Below are positions 34,351-43,912 of a stretch of DNA of 64,000 nt, piece after piece. Below the pieces are notes generated by a model. The model did no database searches and was not told the DNA's origin. It worked only from the letters and a program-made list of their open reading frames with translations. This DNA is from Pseudomonas lini. Its GTDB lineage: Bacteria > Pseudomonadota > Gammaproteobacteria > Pseudomonadales > Pseudomonadaceae. The stretch spans positions 124,001-188,000 of the forward strand of contig NZ_JAUSSR010000012.1 of assembly GCF_030812475.1 (NCBI RefSeq), written 5' to 3'. The stretch's first letter is position 1; every line of letters starts with the position of its first letter. A program made the translations under genes and the position numbers.

Positions 34351-35946
34351 CTACTTCACCTGGGTGGTGGCGAAGTTATTGGTGGTGAGGGGGCTGATTT
34401 GATAGCCCTCTACGTTGTTGCGCATTGCGGTGAACATACGGGTATGCGCGATGCTGATCCAAGGCTGGTCCTGGTTGAAAATCGCCTGGGCTTGCTCATA
34501 GAGCGCCGCGCGTTCGTCGGGGTTCACTTTGGCCCGGGCTTCATCGAGCAAGGCCTGGAACTTCTGGTTGCACCAGCGTGCGTAGTTTTCGCCGTTTTTT
34601 GCGGCCTCGCAACTGAGCATAGGCGTCAGGAAGTTATCCGGGTCGCCGTTATCGCCCGCCCATCCGGCGGACACCATATCGTGTTCGCCGTTTTTGGCGC
34701 GCTTGAGCATTTCGCCCCATTCCATCACGCGGATGTCGATCTTGATCCCGACCTTGGCGAGGTCGGCCTGCATCATTTGCGCGCCGAGCATCGGGTTCGG
34801 GTTGGTCGCGCCACCGCCATTGCGGGTGAACAGGGTAAACACGGTGCCCTCCGGAACGCCTGCTTCCTTCAACAGGGCGCGGGCCTTGTCCAGGTCGCGA
34901 GGCGGGTTGTTCAGGCTGTGGTTGTAGCCCAGCAAGGTATCAGGGTACGGATTGACCGCCACCGTCGCATTGCCTTTGCCAAACAGCGCGTTGACCGCCG
35001 CTTCCTTGTCGAAAGCAATATCGATGGCTTTGCGTACGCGCACATCGCTCAAATATTTGTGAGTGGTGTTGAGGGCGATGTACGCGACGGTCATCGCGTT
35101 CATTTCGTCGACTTTCAGCTGGGCATCTTTCTTGATGCTGGGGATGTCGTCCGGCTTCGGATACAGCGCGACCTGGCACTCGTTGGCCTTGAGTTTCTGC
35201 AGGCGCACGTTGTTGTCGGTGGCGATGGCGAAGATCAGTGCTTCTGCCGGTGGCTTGCCGCGGAAGTAGTCCGGGTTGGCCTTGAAGCGAACCTGGGCGT
35301 CCTTGTTGTAGCGCTGGAAAACGAACGGGCCGGTGCCGACCGGTTTGTTATTCAGATCGCCGGTTTTGTCGGCCTTGAGCAGTTGGTCGGCGTACTCGGC
35401 GGAGTAGATCGAGGAGAAGGCCATGGCGATGTCGGCCAGGAACGGTGCTTCGCGCCGGGTCAGGGTGAATTTCACCGTGTTGTCGTCGAGCTTCTCGACA
35501 CTTTTGAGCAGTTCCTTGAAGCCCATGCTTTCAAAGTACGGGAAGCCTACGCTCGACTTGTCGTGCCACGGGTGTTTCGGGTCCAGCTGACGCTGGAAGC
35601 TCCAGACTACGTCGTCGGCATTCATGTCACGGGTCGGCTTGAAGTAGTCGGTGGTGTGAAACTTGACGCCTTTGCGCAGGTGGAAGGTGTAGGTCAGACC
35701 GTCCTCGCTGATGTCCCAGGCGTCTGCCAGTGCCGGAATCACATCCGTGGTGCCGGGCTTGAAGTCGGCCAGGCGATTGAAGATGGTTTCGGCCACGGCA
35801 TCGGCGGTGACTGCGGTCGTGTACTGGGCCATGTCGAAGCCTTCGGGGCTGGCTTCGGTGCAAACCACCAGAGGCTTGGCCGAGACGCCAACGGCGACAC
35901 TCAGCAACGCGGCAGCGATGGCTGCACGTAGGGGGAGCATTTTCAT
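34351..35946 (-). CDS. dppA: Dipeptide-binding periplasmic protein (DppA-like, copy nearest dppB)
   Basis: 531 residues from ATG 35946 (AGAGGG six bases ahead; the TTG just before is less likely). The signal peptide ends near GVSAKP. The SBP family 5 core shows DISEDGLTYTFHLRKGVKFH and NNKPVGTGPFVF, and the C-lobe ends with SAGWAGDNGDPDNFLTPMLSCEA. It delivers peptides to DppBCDF. Two further relatives lie upstream in the same direction, so the system likely uses several receptors. Confidence 0.93.
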   Translation of the reverse strand: MKMLPLRAAIAAALLSVAVGVSAKPLVVCTEASPEGFDMAQYTTAVTADAVAETIFNRLADFKPGTTDVIPALADAWDISEDGLTYTFHLRKGVKFHTTDYFKPTRDMNADDVVWSFQRQLDPKHPWHDKSSVGFPYFESMGFKELLKSVEKLDDNTVKFTLTRREAPFLADIAMAFSSIYSAEYADQLLKADKTGDLNNKPVGTGPFVFQRYNKDAQVRFKANPDYFRGKPPAEALIFAIATDNNVRLQKLKANECQVALYPKPDDIPSIKKDAQLKVDEMNAMTVAYIALNTTHKYLSDVRVRKAIDIAFDKEAAVNALFGKGNATVAVNPYPDTLLGYNHSLNNPPRDLDKARALLKEAGVPEGTVFTLFTRNGGGATNPNPMLGAQMMQADLAKVGIKIDIRVMEWGEMLKRAKNGEHDMVSAGWAGDNGDPDNFLTPMLSCEAAKNGENYARWCNQKFQALLDEARAKVNPDERAALYEQAQAIFNQDQPWISIAHTRMFTAMRNNVEGYQISPLTTNNFATTQVK

Positions 35947-36025
35947 CAAGAACCCTCTGCAATCGGTTAAAAGGACCGCGTCCAGGTGGCCGACTCATGA
36001 CGAGTCAGCCATCTGGCTGGCGTTT

Positions 36026-37459
36026 CTACAGAATGTTGAACGGGATGGTGGTCACGAGACGGAACTCGTTGATGCTGCCATCCGCCTGGTTTTCGCTGGC
36101 GCGGTGCGTGGTGTAGGTCGCGCGGATCGCCGTGGCTTTGAGCGGGCCGCTCTGCACCGCGTACGCTGCGCCGATTCCGTATTCCTGGTGATGTTCGCCA
36201 TCCTGGGCCTGGATGCCGTCGTAGCCTTTGCCCGCCACGCCTTCGTTCCCCTTGTAGTGAGTGCCGTCGATCCCCCAGCCCCGGGCGCTGTAAATGTTGA
36301 ACTTCAGGCCGGGCACGCCGTATTCGGCCATGTTCAGACCATAGGCCACCTGGAAGGATTTCTCGTTCGGGCCGTTGAAGTCCGACAGCAGGGAGTTGGC
36401 CAGGTAGATGCCGTTGGTTTCGTGCAGGTAGTCGAAGTACTCGTCCCCGTTAATTTCCTGGTACGAGAAGGTCAGGCTGTGAGCCTGGTGGGTCAGTCCG
36501 AATGACAGGGAGTAGGTGTCGTTGTCGATATTGCCGATCAGCGCTTTGCCTTCTTCCTGGGTCTTGTAGTAGTTCAGGCCGGTGGTCAGGCTCAGGATCG
36601 AGCTGTCGCCCAGTACGTGGGAGGCGCCGAAGTAGTACTGGTTCCAGATGTCTTCGGCCTGGGTGGCCCAGAGGCTGGTGGTCAGGCTGGCAAATGGCGT
36701 GTAGGTGATGCCCGCGGTGTGGACGTGATCGCTTTCAACGATGCCGTTGGCGTATTCGGTGCGGAATTTGCGTTGGCTCTGCTCCGTACGGGGAGAGTTG
36801 CGATCGAAGGTGCCGACGTCGAAGGACAGGTTCTCCAGCTCTTCGCTGTGCAGGCTCACGCCCTCGAAGCTTGAAGGCAGCGCACGGTTGCCGATCACGT
36901 CGACCATCGGGCTGCTGAAATTCTGGCGGCCGGCCGTCAGGGTGGTATTGGAGACACGGGCCTTGACGTTGGCCAGGCCGAGCTTGCTCCACTGGCCGAC
37001 GGCGTCGCCGCCTTCTTCGGTCAGGGTACGGTTGTTGCCCGCGCCTGGACGCGTGCCCGGGGCGCCGCCGTTGTTGGACGCCAGATCCTTGCGATCACGG
37101 TCCAGGGCAATGGCGTTGTACGCCGCCACTTCGGTGCTGATGCCCACGGTGCCTTCGGTGAAACCGGAGTTGTACTTGATGATGGTGCCTTGCACCCAGT
37201 TGATCCGACGATCCGTGTCGGTCGAGATGCCGTTTTTCTTGTAAGCGAACTGGCCGCCCCGTTTCAGTTGCTCGTTCGCATACCAGTTACGCGTGGTGCC
37301 GCTGATCGACTGGCCTTCGACGAAGCCGGTGGCTGCGCTCTGGGCACTTTTCTCTTTCACGGTAACCGGGGTGAACGCCTGGCTTTGGGATTCTGCGTAG
37401 GCCGTGGCGGTGACGCTGCTGATGGCCAGGGCCAATAACGCGGTGCTGCTCAGTTTCAT
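36026..37459 (-). CDS. opdP: OprD-family porin, OpdP-like
   Basis: 477-residue outer-membrane beta-barrel. The signal peptide is cleaved after TAYAE. OprD markers include ATGFVEGQSISGTTRNWYAN and LKLGLANVKARVSNTTLTAGRQ-like strands. The final strand ends in FNIL; hydrophobic and aromatic residues alternate as expected for a barrel. Its place between dppA genes matches opdP of P. aeruginosa, a glycine-glutamate dipeptide and carbapenem channel. It would supply peptides to the periplasmic binding proteins. Confidence 0.92.
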   Translation of the reverse strand: MKLSSTALLALAISSVTATAYAESQSQAFTPVTVKEKSAQSAATGFVEGQSISGTTRNWYANEQLKRGGQFAYKKNGISTDTDRRINWVQGTIIKYNSGFTEGTVGISTEVAAYNAIALDRDRKDLASNNGGAPGTRPGAGNNRTLTEEGGDAVGQWSKLGLANVKARVSNTTLTAGRQNFSSPMVDVIGNRALPSSFEGVSLHSEELENLSFDVGTFDRNSPRTEQSQRKFRTEYANGIVESDHVHTAGITYTPFASLTTSLWATQAEDIWNQYYFGASHVLGDSSILSLTTGLNYYKTQEEGKALIGNIDNDTYSLSFGLTHQAHSLTFSYQEINGDEYFDYLHETNGIYLANSLLSDFNGPNEKSFQVAYGLNMAEYGVPGLKFNIYSARGWGIDGTHYKGNEGVAGKGYDGIQAQDGEHHQEYGIGAAYAVQSGPLKATAIRATYTTHRASENQADGSINEFRLVTTIPFNIL

Positions 37460-37628
37460 GGGTGAAGCTCCTTGGTTTCTTTTTTTATGCCGGTCTTTTT
37501 TTGGTGATCCGGCTATTGGTTACAACGCTAGCAAGGCATCGCAAACGTTTGCTGCAGGTCGATTTCACGAATTGCGGCAATACGCTTGCGTGAGGGCGCA
37601 AGCGCCCCCATCGGTTCTGGCTGATCGG

Positions 37629-39230
37629 TTATTTTTCCAGGCTGACACCCGAGAACACGTTACGGCCGAACGGACTCACTTTGAATCCTTCGACCTTGGC
37701 GCTTAACGGCTGGTTGACCGTCGAGTGGGCGACAGGCGTGATCGGCACTTGCTGCTTGAGCAGTTGCTGAGCCTGTTTGTAGAGGATGGTGCGCTGGTCA
37801 CGGTCAGTGACGACCTTGGCCTGCTTGATCAGCTTGTCGTAAGCCGGATCACACCACATTGAGTAGTTGTTGCCGCCAATGGCGTCGCAGCTGTAAAGCG
37901 TGCCGAGCCAGTTGTCCGGGTCGCCGTTGTCGCCGGTCCAGCCGATCAGGCTGACGTCGTGTTCGCCGTTCTTGGTGCGCTTGATGTACTCGCCCCATTC
38001 GTAGCTGACGATCTTGACCTTGAGCCCGATCTTCGCCCAGTCGGCCTGGAGCATTTCGGCCATCAATTTGGCGTTGGGGTTGTAGGGGCGCTGGACCGGC
38101 ATGGCCCAGAGGGTGATTTCGGTGCCTTCCTTGACGCCGGCGGCCTTGAGCAATTCCTTGGCTTTTTCCGGGTTGTAGGCGACGTCCTTGATGCTGTCGT
38201 CGTAGGACCACTGGGTCGGCGGCATGGCGTTCACCGCCAGTTGACCGGCACCCTGGTAGACGGCATTGAGAATGCCTTGCTTGTTCACCGCCATGTCCAG
38301 TGCCTGGCGCACTTCGAGCTGGTCGAACGGCTTGTGACGCACGTTGTAGGCGATGTAGCCGAGGTTGAAGCCGGGCTTCTCGATGAGCTTGAGTTTGGCG
38401 TCGTTCTTCAGCGCGGTCACGTCGGCAGGGCGCGGATGCAGGGTGATCTGGCACTCGTTGGCCTTGAGCTTCTGCACTCGCACCGAGGCGTCGGTGTTGA
38501 TGGCGAAGATCAGGTTGTCGAGCTTGACCCGGCTCGGGTCCCAGTACTGTTTGTTGCCGGTGTAGCGGATATTGGAATCTTTCTGGTAGCTCTTGAACAC
38601 GAACGGGCCGGTGCCGACCGGTTTCTGGTTGATATCGCTCGGCTTGCCGGTCGCCAGTAACTGGTCGGCGTATTCGGCCGACAGAATGGCGGCAAAGCTC
38701 ATGGCGATGTTCTGGATGAACGCGGCGTCCACGCTGTTAAGCGTCATGACCACGGTCAGCGGCCCGGTTTTTTCGACCTTGGCAATGTTCTTGTTCAGGC
38801 TCATCCCGTTGAAATAGGGGAATTCGGTCGGGTAAGCCTTGCGGAAGGGCTGCTGCGGATCGAGCATGCGATTGAACGTGAACAGCACGTCATCGGCATT
38901 GAAGTCACGGGTCGGCTTGAAGTAGGCAGTTGTGTGAAATTTCACCCCTTCGCGTAGGTGAAAAGTGTACTTAAGGCCGTCCTCGGAAATATCCCAACGG
39001 GTTGCCAACCCCGGGACTACGTTGGTCGCGCCTTTTTCGAACTCTGCCAGTCGGTTGTACAGCGGCTCGGCCGCGTCGTTATCGGTCGCGGTGGTGTATT
39101 GCGCGGTATCGAAGCCCGCCGGGCTGCCTTCGGAGCAGAACACCAGGCTGTTGTTGGCGGCCTGGCTGATGGACGCGGCGCCCAACAGGCCGGCGCCCAG
39201 CAATGCGGAAAAAATCATGGAATGGCGCAT
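37629..39230 (-). CDS. Dipeptide-binding periplasmic protein (DppA-like, second copy)
   Basis: 533 residues with a signal peptide ending at SISQAAN. SBP family 5, with LVFCSEGSPAGFDTAQYTT and NQKPVGTGPFVFKSYQ, and LIGWTGDNGDPDNWLGTLYSC near the end. It is much closer to the copy at 39530 than to the copy next to dppB, so these two arose by a later duplication. Located directly upstream of opdP with about 170 bases between. Confidence 0.92.
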   Translation of the reverse strand: MRHSMIFSALLGAGLLGAASISQAANNSLVFCSEGSPAGFDTAQYTTATDNDAAEPLYNRLAEFEKGATNVVPGLATRWDISEDGLKYTFHLREGVKFHTTAYFKPTRDFNADDVLFTFNRMLDPQQPFRKAYPTEFPYFNGMSLNKNIAKVEKTGPLTVVMTLNSVDAAFIQNIAMSFAAILSAEYADQLLATGKPSDINQKPVGTGPFVFKSYQKDSNIRYTGNKQYWDPSRVKLDNLIFAINTDASVRVQKLKANECQITLHPRPADVTALKNDAKLKLIEKPGFNLGYIAYNVRHKPFDQLEVRQALDMAVNKQGILNAVYQGAGQLAVNAMPPTQWSYDDSIKDVAYNPEKAKELLKAAGVKEGTEITLWAMPVQRPYNPNAKLMAEMLQADWAKIGLKVKIVSYEWGEYIKRTKNGEHDVSLIGWTGDNGDPDNWLGTLYSCDAIGGNNYSMWCDPAYDKLIKQAKVVTDRDQRTILYKQAQQLLKQQVPITPVAHSTVNQPLSAKVEGFKVSPFGRNVFSGVSLEK

Positions 39231-39494
39231 GACGCTCGCTCTTGTTTAGTGTTTTTGACAATGAGTCTTTCCCGTCCGGGGACGTGGAGGCCTCACTGGT
39301 CTCAAGCCATGACGTGCAGCAATAACCGAGAGCCCACGGACTAACTGGTCAGATCCCGACGGTATGAACCTTGGGTCCGGCAGTAAATACGAAAATTCCG
39401 AAAGGCTTGTGGGAAAAGGCGACACATCCGAAACCGCTGCTGTAGTACGCAGCGGATCAGGATGTAGGCAAATTCCTACTTTCTCGGTAGATAA

Positions 39495-39525
39495 CGCGAC
39501 GGCGACTGCAAAATCGCCGTTGCGC
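39495..39525 (-). terminator. Hairpin between the two upstream dppA-like genes
   Basis: GCGACGGCGA (39496-39505) pairs with TCGCCGTTGC (39514-39523) with one wobble, just after the stop of the first binding-protein gene. There is no T run, so it may cap or stabilise the mRNA rather than fully terminate. Confidence 0.4.
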
Positions 39526-39529
39526 TCGC

Positions 39530-41155
39530 TTATTTGCTGACGCTGACGCCGTAGAAGGAGTTCAAGCCGAATGGGCTGATCTTGAAATCCTGCACGTTGG
39601 CGCGCATGGGTTGGAACACCGTCGAGTGAGCGATAGGTGTCATCGGAACCTGGTCTTTGAGGAGGTGTTGCGCCTGCTTGTACAGTTCGGTGCGCTTGGC
39701 CTGGTCAGGTGTCTTCTTGGCGTCTTTGACCAGCTTGTCAAAGTCCTTGTCGCACCATTTGGAGAAGTTGTTGCCGCTCAGCGAGTCGCAGCCGAACAGC
39801 ACGTTGAGCCAGTTGTCCGGGTCACCGTTGTCGCCGCTCCAGCCGATGATCATCGCCTGGTTCTCGCCGCCCTTGGAGCGCTTGATGTACTCGCCCCATT
39901 CGTAGCTGACGATGTTGACGTTCAGACCGATTTTCTTCCAGTCCGACTGCAGCATTTCAGCCATCAGTTTAGCGTTCGGGTTATACGGACGCTGGACCGG
40001 CATGGCCCACAGCGTGATCTGGGTCCCTTCCTTGATGCCGGCTTCCTTGAGCAGTTCCTTGGCTTTCTCAGGATCGTACTTGGCATCCTTGATGGTGGTG
40101 TCATAGGACCATTGGGTGGGCGGCATGGCATTGACGGCCAGCTGGCCGGCGCCCTGGTACACCGAATCGATGATCTGTGCCTTGTTCACCGACATGTCCA
40201 GCGCCTGACGGACCCGCAGGTCGGCCAACGGGTTGTTGTCGGTGCGGCCCTTGAGCACGGGCATCACGTTATAGGCGATGTAACCCAGGTTGAACCCGGC
40301 TTGTTCCGGCAGCTTCAGGGTCTTGTCTTCGCGCAGTGCCTTGAGGTCGGCAGGACGAGGGAACAAGGTGATCTGGCATTCGTTTTTCTTCAGCTTCTGG
40401 ATACGCACCGACGGGTCGGTGGTGATGGCGAAGATCAGGTTGTCGATCTTGACGTCTTCAGGCTTCCAGTAGTCCTTGTTCCCGGTGTAGCGGATGTTGG
40501 AGTCTTTCTGGTAACTCTTGAACACGAACGGGCCAGTGCCGATCGGCTTCTGGTTGATGTCGCCGGGCTTGCCGTCCTTGAGCAGCTGGGCCGCGTACTC
40601 GGCGGACTGGATGGAGGCGAAACTCATGGCCAGGTTCTGGATGAAGGCTGCGTCTACGCTGTTGAGGACGAATTTGACGGTGCGGTCGTCAACCTTCTCG
40701 ACCTTGGCGATGTTGGTGTCCATGGCCATGTCGGTGAAGTACGGGAATTCGGTCGGGTACGCTTTGCGGAACGGGTCATCCTTGTTAATCATGCGATTAA
40801 AGGTGAACAGCACGTCGTCGGCGTTGAACTCACGAGTCGGTTTGAAATACGGGGTGGTGTGGAACTTCACGCCTTCACGCAGGTGGAAGGTGTAGGTCAG
40901 CACGTCCGGGGATATGTCCCAGCTGGTTGCCAGGCCAGGAACGACGGCAGTGCCGCCGCGCTCGAATTGAGTCAGGCGGTTGAACATGGTTTCTGCAGAG
41001 GCGTCGAAGTCGGTTCCGGTGGTGTACTGACCAGGATCAAAACCGGCCGGGCTCCCTTCGGAGCAGAACACCAGGTTAGTCGCCGCTTGGGCGAAAGGTG
41101 CGCTGGCTAACAAGCTCGCGCCGACTAAAAACGGAATGACCGCGTGTTTAAGCAT
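39530..41155 (-). CDS. Dipeptide-binding periplasmic protein (DppA-like, first copy)
   Basis: 541 residues from ATG 41155 (MLKHAVIPFLVG) with GAGG six bases ahead; the longer frame starting MTTNHEAT is less likely because the signal peptide would be buried. The signal peptide ends APFAQAATN. The core LVFCSEGSPAGFDPGQYTTG and NQKPIGTGPFVFKSYQ nearly match the second copy; residues 290-330 carry a short extra loop (PVLKGRTDNNPLA). First gene of the dpp series; the promoter should lie in 41156-41470. Confidence 0.92.
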   Translation of the reverse strand: MLKHAVIPFLVGASLLASAPFAQAATNLVFCSEGSPAGFDPGQYTTGTDFDASAETMFNRLTQFERGGTAVVPGLATSWDISPDVLTYTFHLREGVKFHTTPYFKPTREFNADDVLFTFNRMINKDDPFRKAYPTEFPYFTDMAMDTNIAKVEKVDDRTVKFVLNSVDAAFIQNLAMSFASIQSAEYAAQLLKDGKPGDINQKPIGTGPFVFKSYQKDSNIRYTGNKDYWKPEDVKIDNLIFAITTDPSVRIQKLKKNECQITLFPRPADLKALREDKTLKLPEQAGFNLGYIAYNVMPVLKGRTDNNPLADLRVRQALDMSVNKAQIIDSVYQGAGQLAVNAMPPTQWSYDTTIKDAKYDPEKAKELLKEAGIKEGTQITLWAMPVQRPYNPNAKLMAEMLQSDWKKIGLNVNIVSYEWGEYIKRSKGGENQAMIIGWSGDNGDPDNWLNVLFGCDSLSGNNFSKWCDKDFDKLVKDAKKTPDQAKRTELYKQAQHLLKDQVPMTPIAHSTVFQPMRANVQDFKISPFGLNSFYGVSVSK

Positions 41156-41472
41156 GGTGGCCTCATGATTTGTTGTCATTTTTGGAATTAGAGGACGACC
41201 TCGTGAGTCGTGCCTGCGGATACTTATGCAGGGGCCATACCCAATGCAAGATCCGGATCAGCAACAAGCCTTAAACAGTGGCACGAACGTACCTTAATGT
41301 CGCATATGTATAATTACCTGCGCATTTGACCGTTTGCGCAGGTTTTTTTCGGTGCAACCCGCGCACTGACAAAGGGCAACCGGCGTGCCTGGGGCACTCG
41401 ATTGGCGCGCAGTGTTACTTATTTATACCTAATCGTATTGTAGGCACTCATCGGGTTTTGGCCTGGCAAAAA
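41156..41472. other. Upstream region of the dpp series
   Basis: About 320 bases without a gene, AT-rich around 41290-41330 and 41410-41440, presumably holding the dpp promoter on the minus strand. No convincing -35/-10 pair or operator palindrome was found. Confidence 0.4.
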
Positions 41473-41474
41473 AA

Positions 41475-41501
41475 ACGGCGATCACGTGGGTGATCGCCGT
41501 T
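41475..41501 (-). terminator. Intrinsic terminator of the SIMPL-domain gene
   Basis: ACGGCGATCAC pairs with GTGATCGCCGT (ending at 41500), and on the minus strand a run of T follows. Confidence 0.85.
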
Positions 41502-41520
41502 ATCGGTACGGGTTATCCAA

Positions 41521-42237
41521 TCAAGGCATCAGCACTTCAATCGCGCCGTCCGCTGTCATGCTGACCTGGCTGGTGCCCGCTTCAACTTCCGGCGTCACCG
41601 GCGCGCTGTCCATGCTCGCCGCTTTCATCATCATCGGTCCACGCATGTAGGGCTGTGGGTAACCGTTGCTGTTGAGGTTCAGGTTGACGATTTTGTAACC
41701 CTTGCCGCCCAGCGCGTCGGTGGCCAGTTGGGCGCGGGCCTTGAACGCGGTGACCGCGTCTTTGAGCAGCGCGTCTTCGCTGGCCTTGCGGGTCGGCGTG
41801 GCAATGGCGAAGTCCATGCCGCCCATCTTCAGGTCGGTGAGCAGTTCGCCGGTCAATTTCGACAGGGCGGCGAAGTCCGAGCTTTCCAGGCGCAGTTCGG
41901 CGCGTTCACGCCAGCCGGTGATTTTCTGGCCTTTGGTGTCATAGATCGGGTAGCTATTGCGGCTGCCCTGGCGCAGAGTGATGTCCTTGACCTGCTTTGC
42001 CTGGGCCAGCGCCTTGTTCATGGTGGTGCTGACGTCGGCGGCGAGTGTGGCCGGATCGCTGTTCTGTTCTTCGGTGTAGAGCGTCACGATCATCAGGTCG
42101 CGGGCCACTTCCTGACTGACTTCGGCGCGCAGGGCGATCTGGTTGTAATGCAACTCGTCGGCGGCCAGGGCCGGGAGGCTGGCGAGGGTGCCAGCGCCAA
42201 GGGCAAGAAGGGCGGCGCTACGGCGGAAACTGTGCAT
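41521..42237 (-). CDS. SIMPL-domain (DUF541) periplasmic protein
   Basis: 238 residues with a signal peptide cleaved after LPALAAD. The DUF541/SIMPL fold (YggE-like) is visible in EVARDLMIVTLYTEEQNSDPATLAADVSTTMNKAL and GWRERAELRLESSDFAALSKLTGEL. YggE relatives are linked to oxidative-stress tolerance, but the molecular activity is not known. Own terminator downstream; GGAG precedes the ATG. Confidence 0.88.
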   Translation of the reverse strand: MHSFRRSAALLALGAGTLASLPALAADELHYNQIALRAEVSQEVARDLMIVTLYTEEQNSDPATLAADVSTTMNKALAQAKQVKDITLRQGSRNSYPIYDTKGQKITGWRERAELRLESSDFAALSKLTGELLTDLKMGGMDFAIATPTRKASEDALLKDAVTAFKARAQLATDALGGKGYKIVNLNLNSNGYPQPYMRGPMMMKAASMDSAPVTPEVEAGTSQVSMTADGAIEVLMP

Positions 42238-42364
42238 GAAAACTCCTTGGACGATGCGCAGGGGTTAGGTCCGAGCCTGCGTGAAACCATCAGACTCTAT
42301 CTTTAATGATCCGGTTCGCACAGTTACAACTTCTATACAGATGATTGGCCGCCAAACGCGGGAC

Positions 42365-42534
42365 TCTGTAGGAGCTGGCTTGCCGGCGAAGCACTCCTGG
42401 GCGCCGCGTTTATCCTGACTGCATGCGTTATCGTTGACGACCTTCGCTGGCAAGCCAGCTCCTACAGGCGCCGCGTTTATCCTGACTGCATGCGTTATCG
42501 TTGACGACCTTCGCTGGCAAGCCAGCTCCTACAG
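42365..42534. repeat. REP array with a perfect 67-bp tandem duplication
   Basis: A REP unit at 42365-42390 is followed by two exact copies of a 67-bp block, 42401-42467 and 42468-42534, each ending in an inverted REP (TTCGCTGGCAAGCCAGCTCC). The block boundary lies at GCGCCGCGTTT. I see no difference between the copies, so the duplication is recent. The array fills most of the 412-base gap before roxS. Confidence 0.9.
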
Positions 42535-42649
42535 GGGGACGGGTCAGAACGTGTTCTGCCATGTGGCCGTTTGCCGCACTTTCGCCTGCCAGCCCCCGTG
42601 CTTGGTTATACTCCCTGCGATCCGCCTGGAGCGCTCATCAGGAGAGCTC

Positions 42650-43912
42650 ATGCTCGCCCCCGTTCAAATCACTTCCGCGACTCGCCAGAATCTCTGGCGG
42701 CTGACGTTCATCCGCACCTTGGTCCTGGCTGCCCAGGCCGGTTCCGTGGGCCTGGCTTACTGGCTCGAGCTGCTGCCGCTGCCCTGGTTTCAACTGGCCG
42801 CGACGCTCGGGTGCTCGATGCTGCTGTGCGCGTTCACGGCGATTCGCCTGCGTACCTCGTGGCCGGTCACCGAGCTTGAGTACGCCGTACAACTGGCGTG
42901 CGACCTGTTTATCCACAGTGCCTTGCTGTATTTCTCCGGCGGCTCGACCAACCCGTTCGTCTCTTATTACCTGGTGCCGCTGACCATCGCCGCCGTGACC
43001 TTGCCGTGGCGGTATTCGGTGATTCTGTCGGGTATCGCGTTGACGATGTACACCCTGTTGCTGGCGCGTTTCTACCCGCTGCAAACCTTCCCGATCGCTC
43101 GGGAAAACCTGCAGGTGTACGGCATGTGGCTGAGCTTCGCCCTGGCTGCCGCGGTCATTACTTTTTTTGCCGCGCGGATGGCCGAGGAGTTGCGCCGTCA
43201 GGAAGAGCTGCGTGCCATTCGTCGCGAAGAGGGGCTGCGTGATCAACAACTGCTGGCCGTCGCGACCCAGGCGGCCGGCGCCGCCCATGAACTGGGCACG
43301 CCGTTGGCGACCATGAGCGTATTGCTCAAGGAAATGCGCCAGGACCATCACGACCCGATGTTGCAGGACGATCTGAGTGTGCTCCAGGATCAGGTCAAGC
43401 TCTGCAAGGAAACCTTGCAGCAGCTGGTTCGGGCGGCGGAGGCCAATCGCCGGTTGGCGGTGGAGATGCAGGACGTCACCGATTGGCTCGACGAAGCCCT
43501 GAATCGCTGGCACCTGATGCGTCCGGAAGCCAGTTATCGCTTCCAGCGCCTGGGCCAAGGGACCGTGCCGCGGATGGCGCCACCGCCGGACCTGACCCAG
43601 GCGCTGCTGAATTTGCTCAACAACGCCGCCGATGCTTGTCCCGAAGGGCTGCAAGTGACGCTGGACTGGGATGCCGAAGACCTGACCATCAGCATCCGCG
43701 ACCACGGCGCCGGTGTGCCGCTGGCTATCGCCGAGCAGATCGGCAAGCCGTTTTTTACCACCAAGGGCAAAGGTTTCGGCCTTGGCCTGTTTTTGAGCAA
43801 GGCCAGCGTGACACGCGCCGGCGGCTCAGTGAAACTCTACAGTCATGAGGAAGGCGGCACGCTCACCGAGCTGCGCCTGCCCCGTGTCGCCCGAGGAGAC
43901 GAACATGAGTGA
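42650..43912 (+). CDS. roxS: Redox-sensing histidine kinase RoxS (RegB/PrrB family)
   Basis: 420 residues from ATG 42650 behind AGGAGAG; the much longer open frame reads through REP sequence. Six membrane segments fill residues 15-180. The quinone-binding motif GGSTNPF of RegB proteins is present. The H-box GAAHELGTPLATM contains phospho-acceptor H213, followed by N-box NLLNNAADAC and G-boxes DHGAGVP and GFGLGLFLSKA. It senses the respiratory quinone pool and phosphorylates RoxR, which controls terminal oxidases. Overlaps roxR by eight bases. Confidence 0.93.
   Translation: MLAPVQITSATRQNLWRLTFIRTLVLAAQAGSVGLAYWLELLPLPWFQLAATLGCSMLLCAFTAIRLRTSWPVTELEYAVQLACDLFIHSALLYFSGGSTNPFVSYYLVPLTIAAVTLPWRYSVILSGIALTMYTLLLARFYPLQTFPIARENLQVYGMWLSFALAAAVITFFAARMAEELRRQEELRAIRREEGLRDQQLLAVATQAAGAAHELGTPLATMSVLLKEMRQDHHDPMLQDDLSVLQDQVKLCKETLQQLVRAAEANRRLAVEMQDVTDWLDEALNRWHLMRPEASYRFQRLGQGTVPRMAPPPDLTQALLNLLNNAADACPEGLQVTLDWDAEDLTISIRDHGAGVPLAIAEQIGKPFFTTKGKGFGLGLFLSKASVTRAGGSVKLYSHEEGGTLTELRLPRVARGDEHE

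Noticed and set aside
34399..41110. Long + strand frames (about 500 codons) over the dppA-like genes
   Set aside because: Val/Gly/His-rich shadow frames produced by GC-biased third positions. The minus-strand genes have signal peptides and family motifs.
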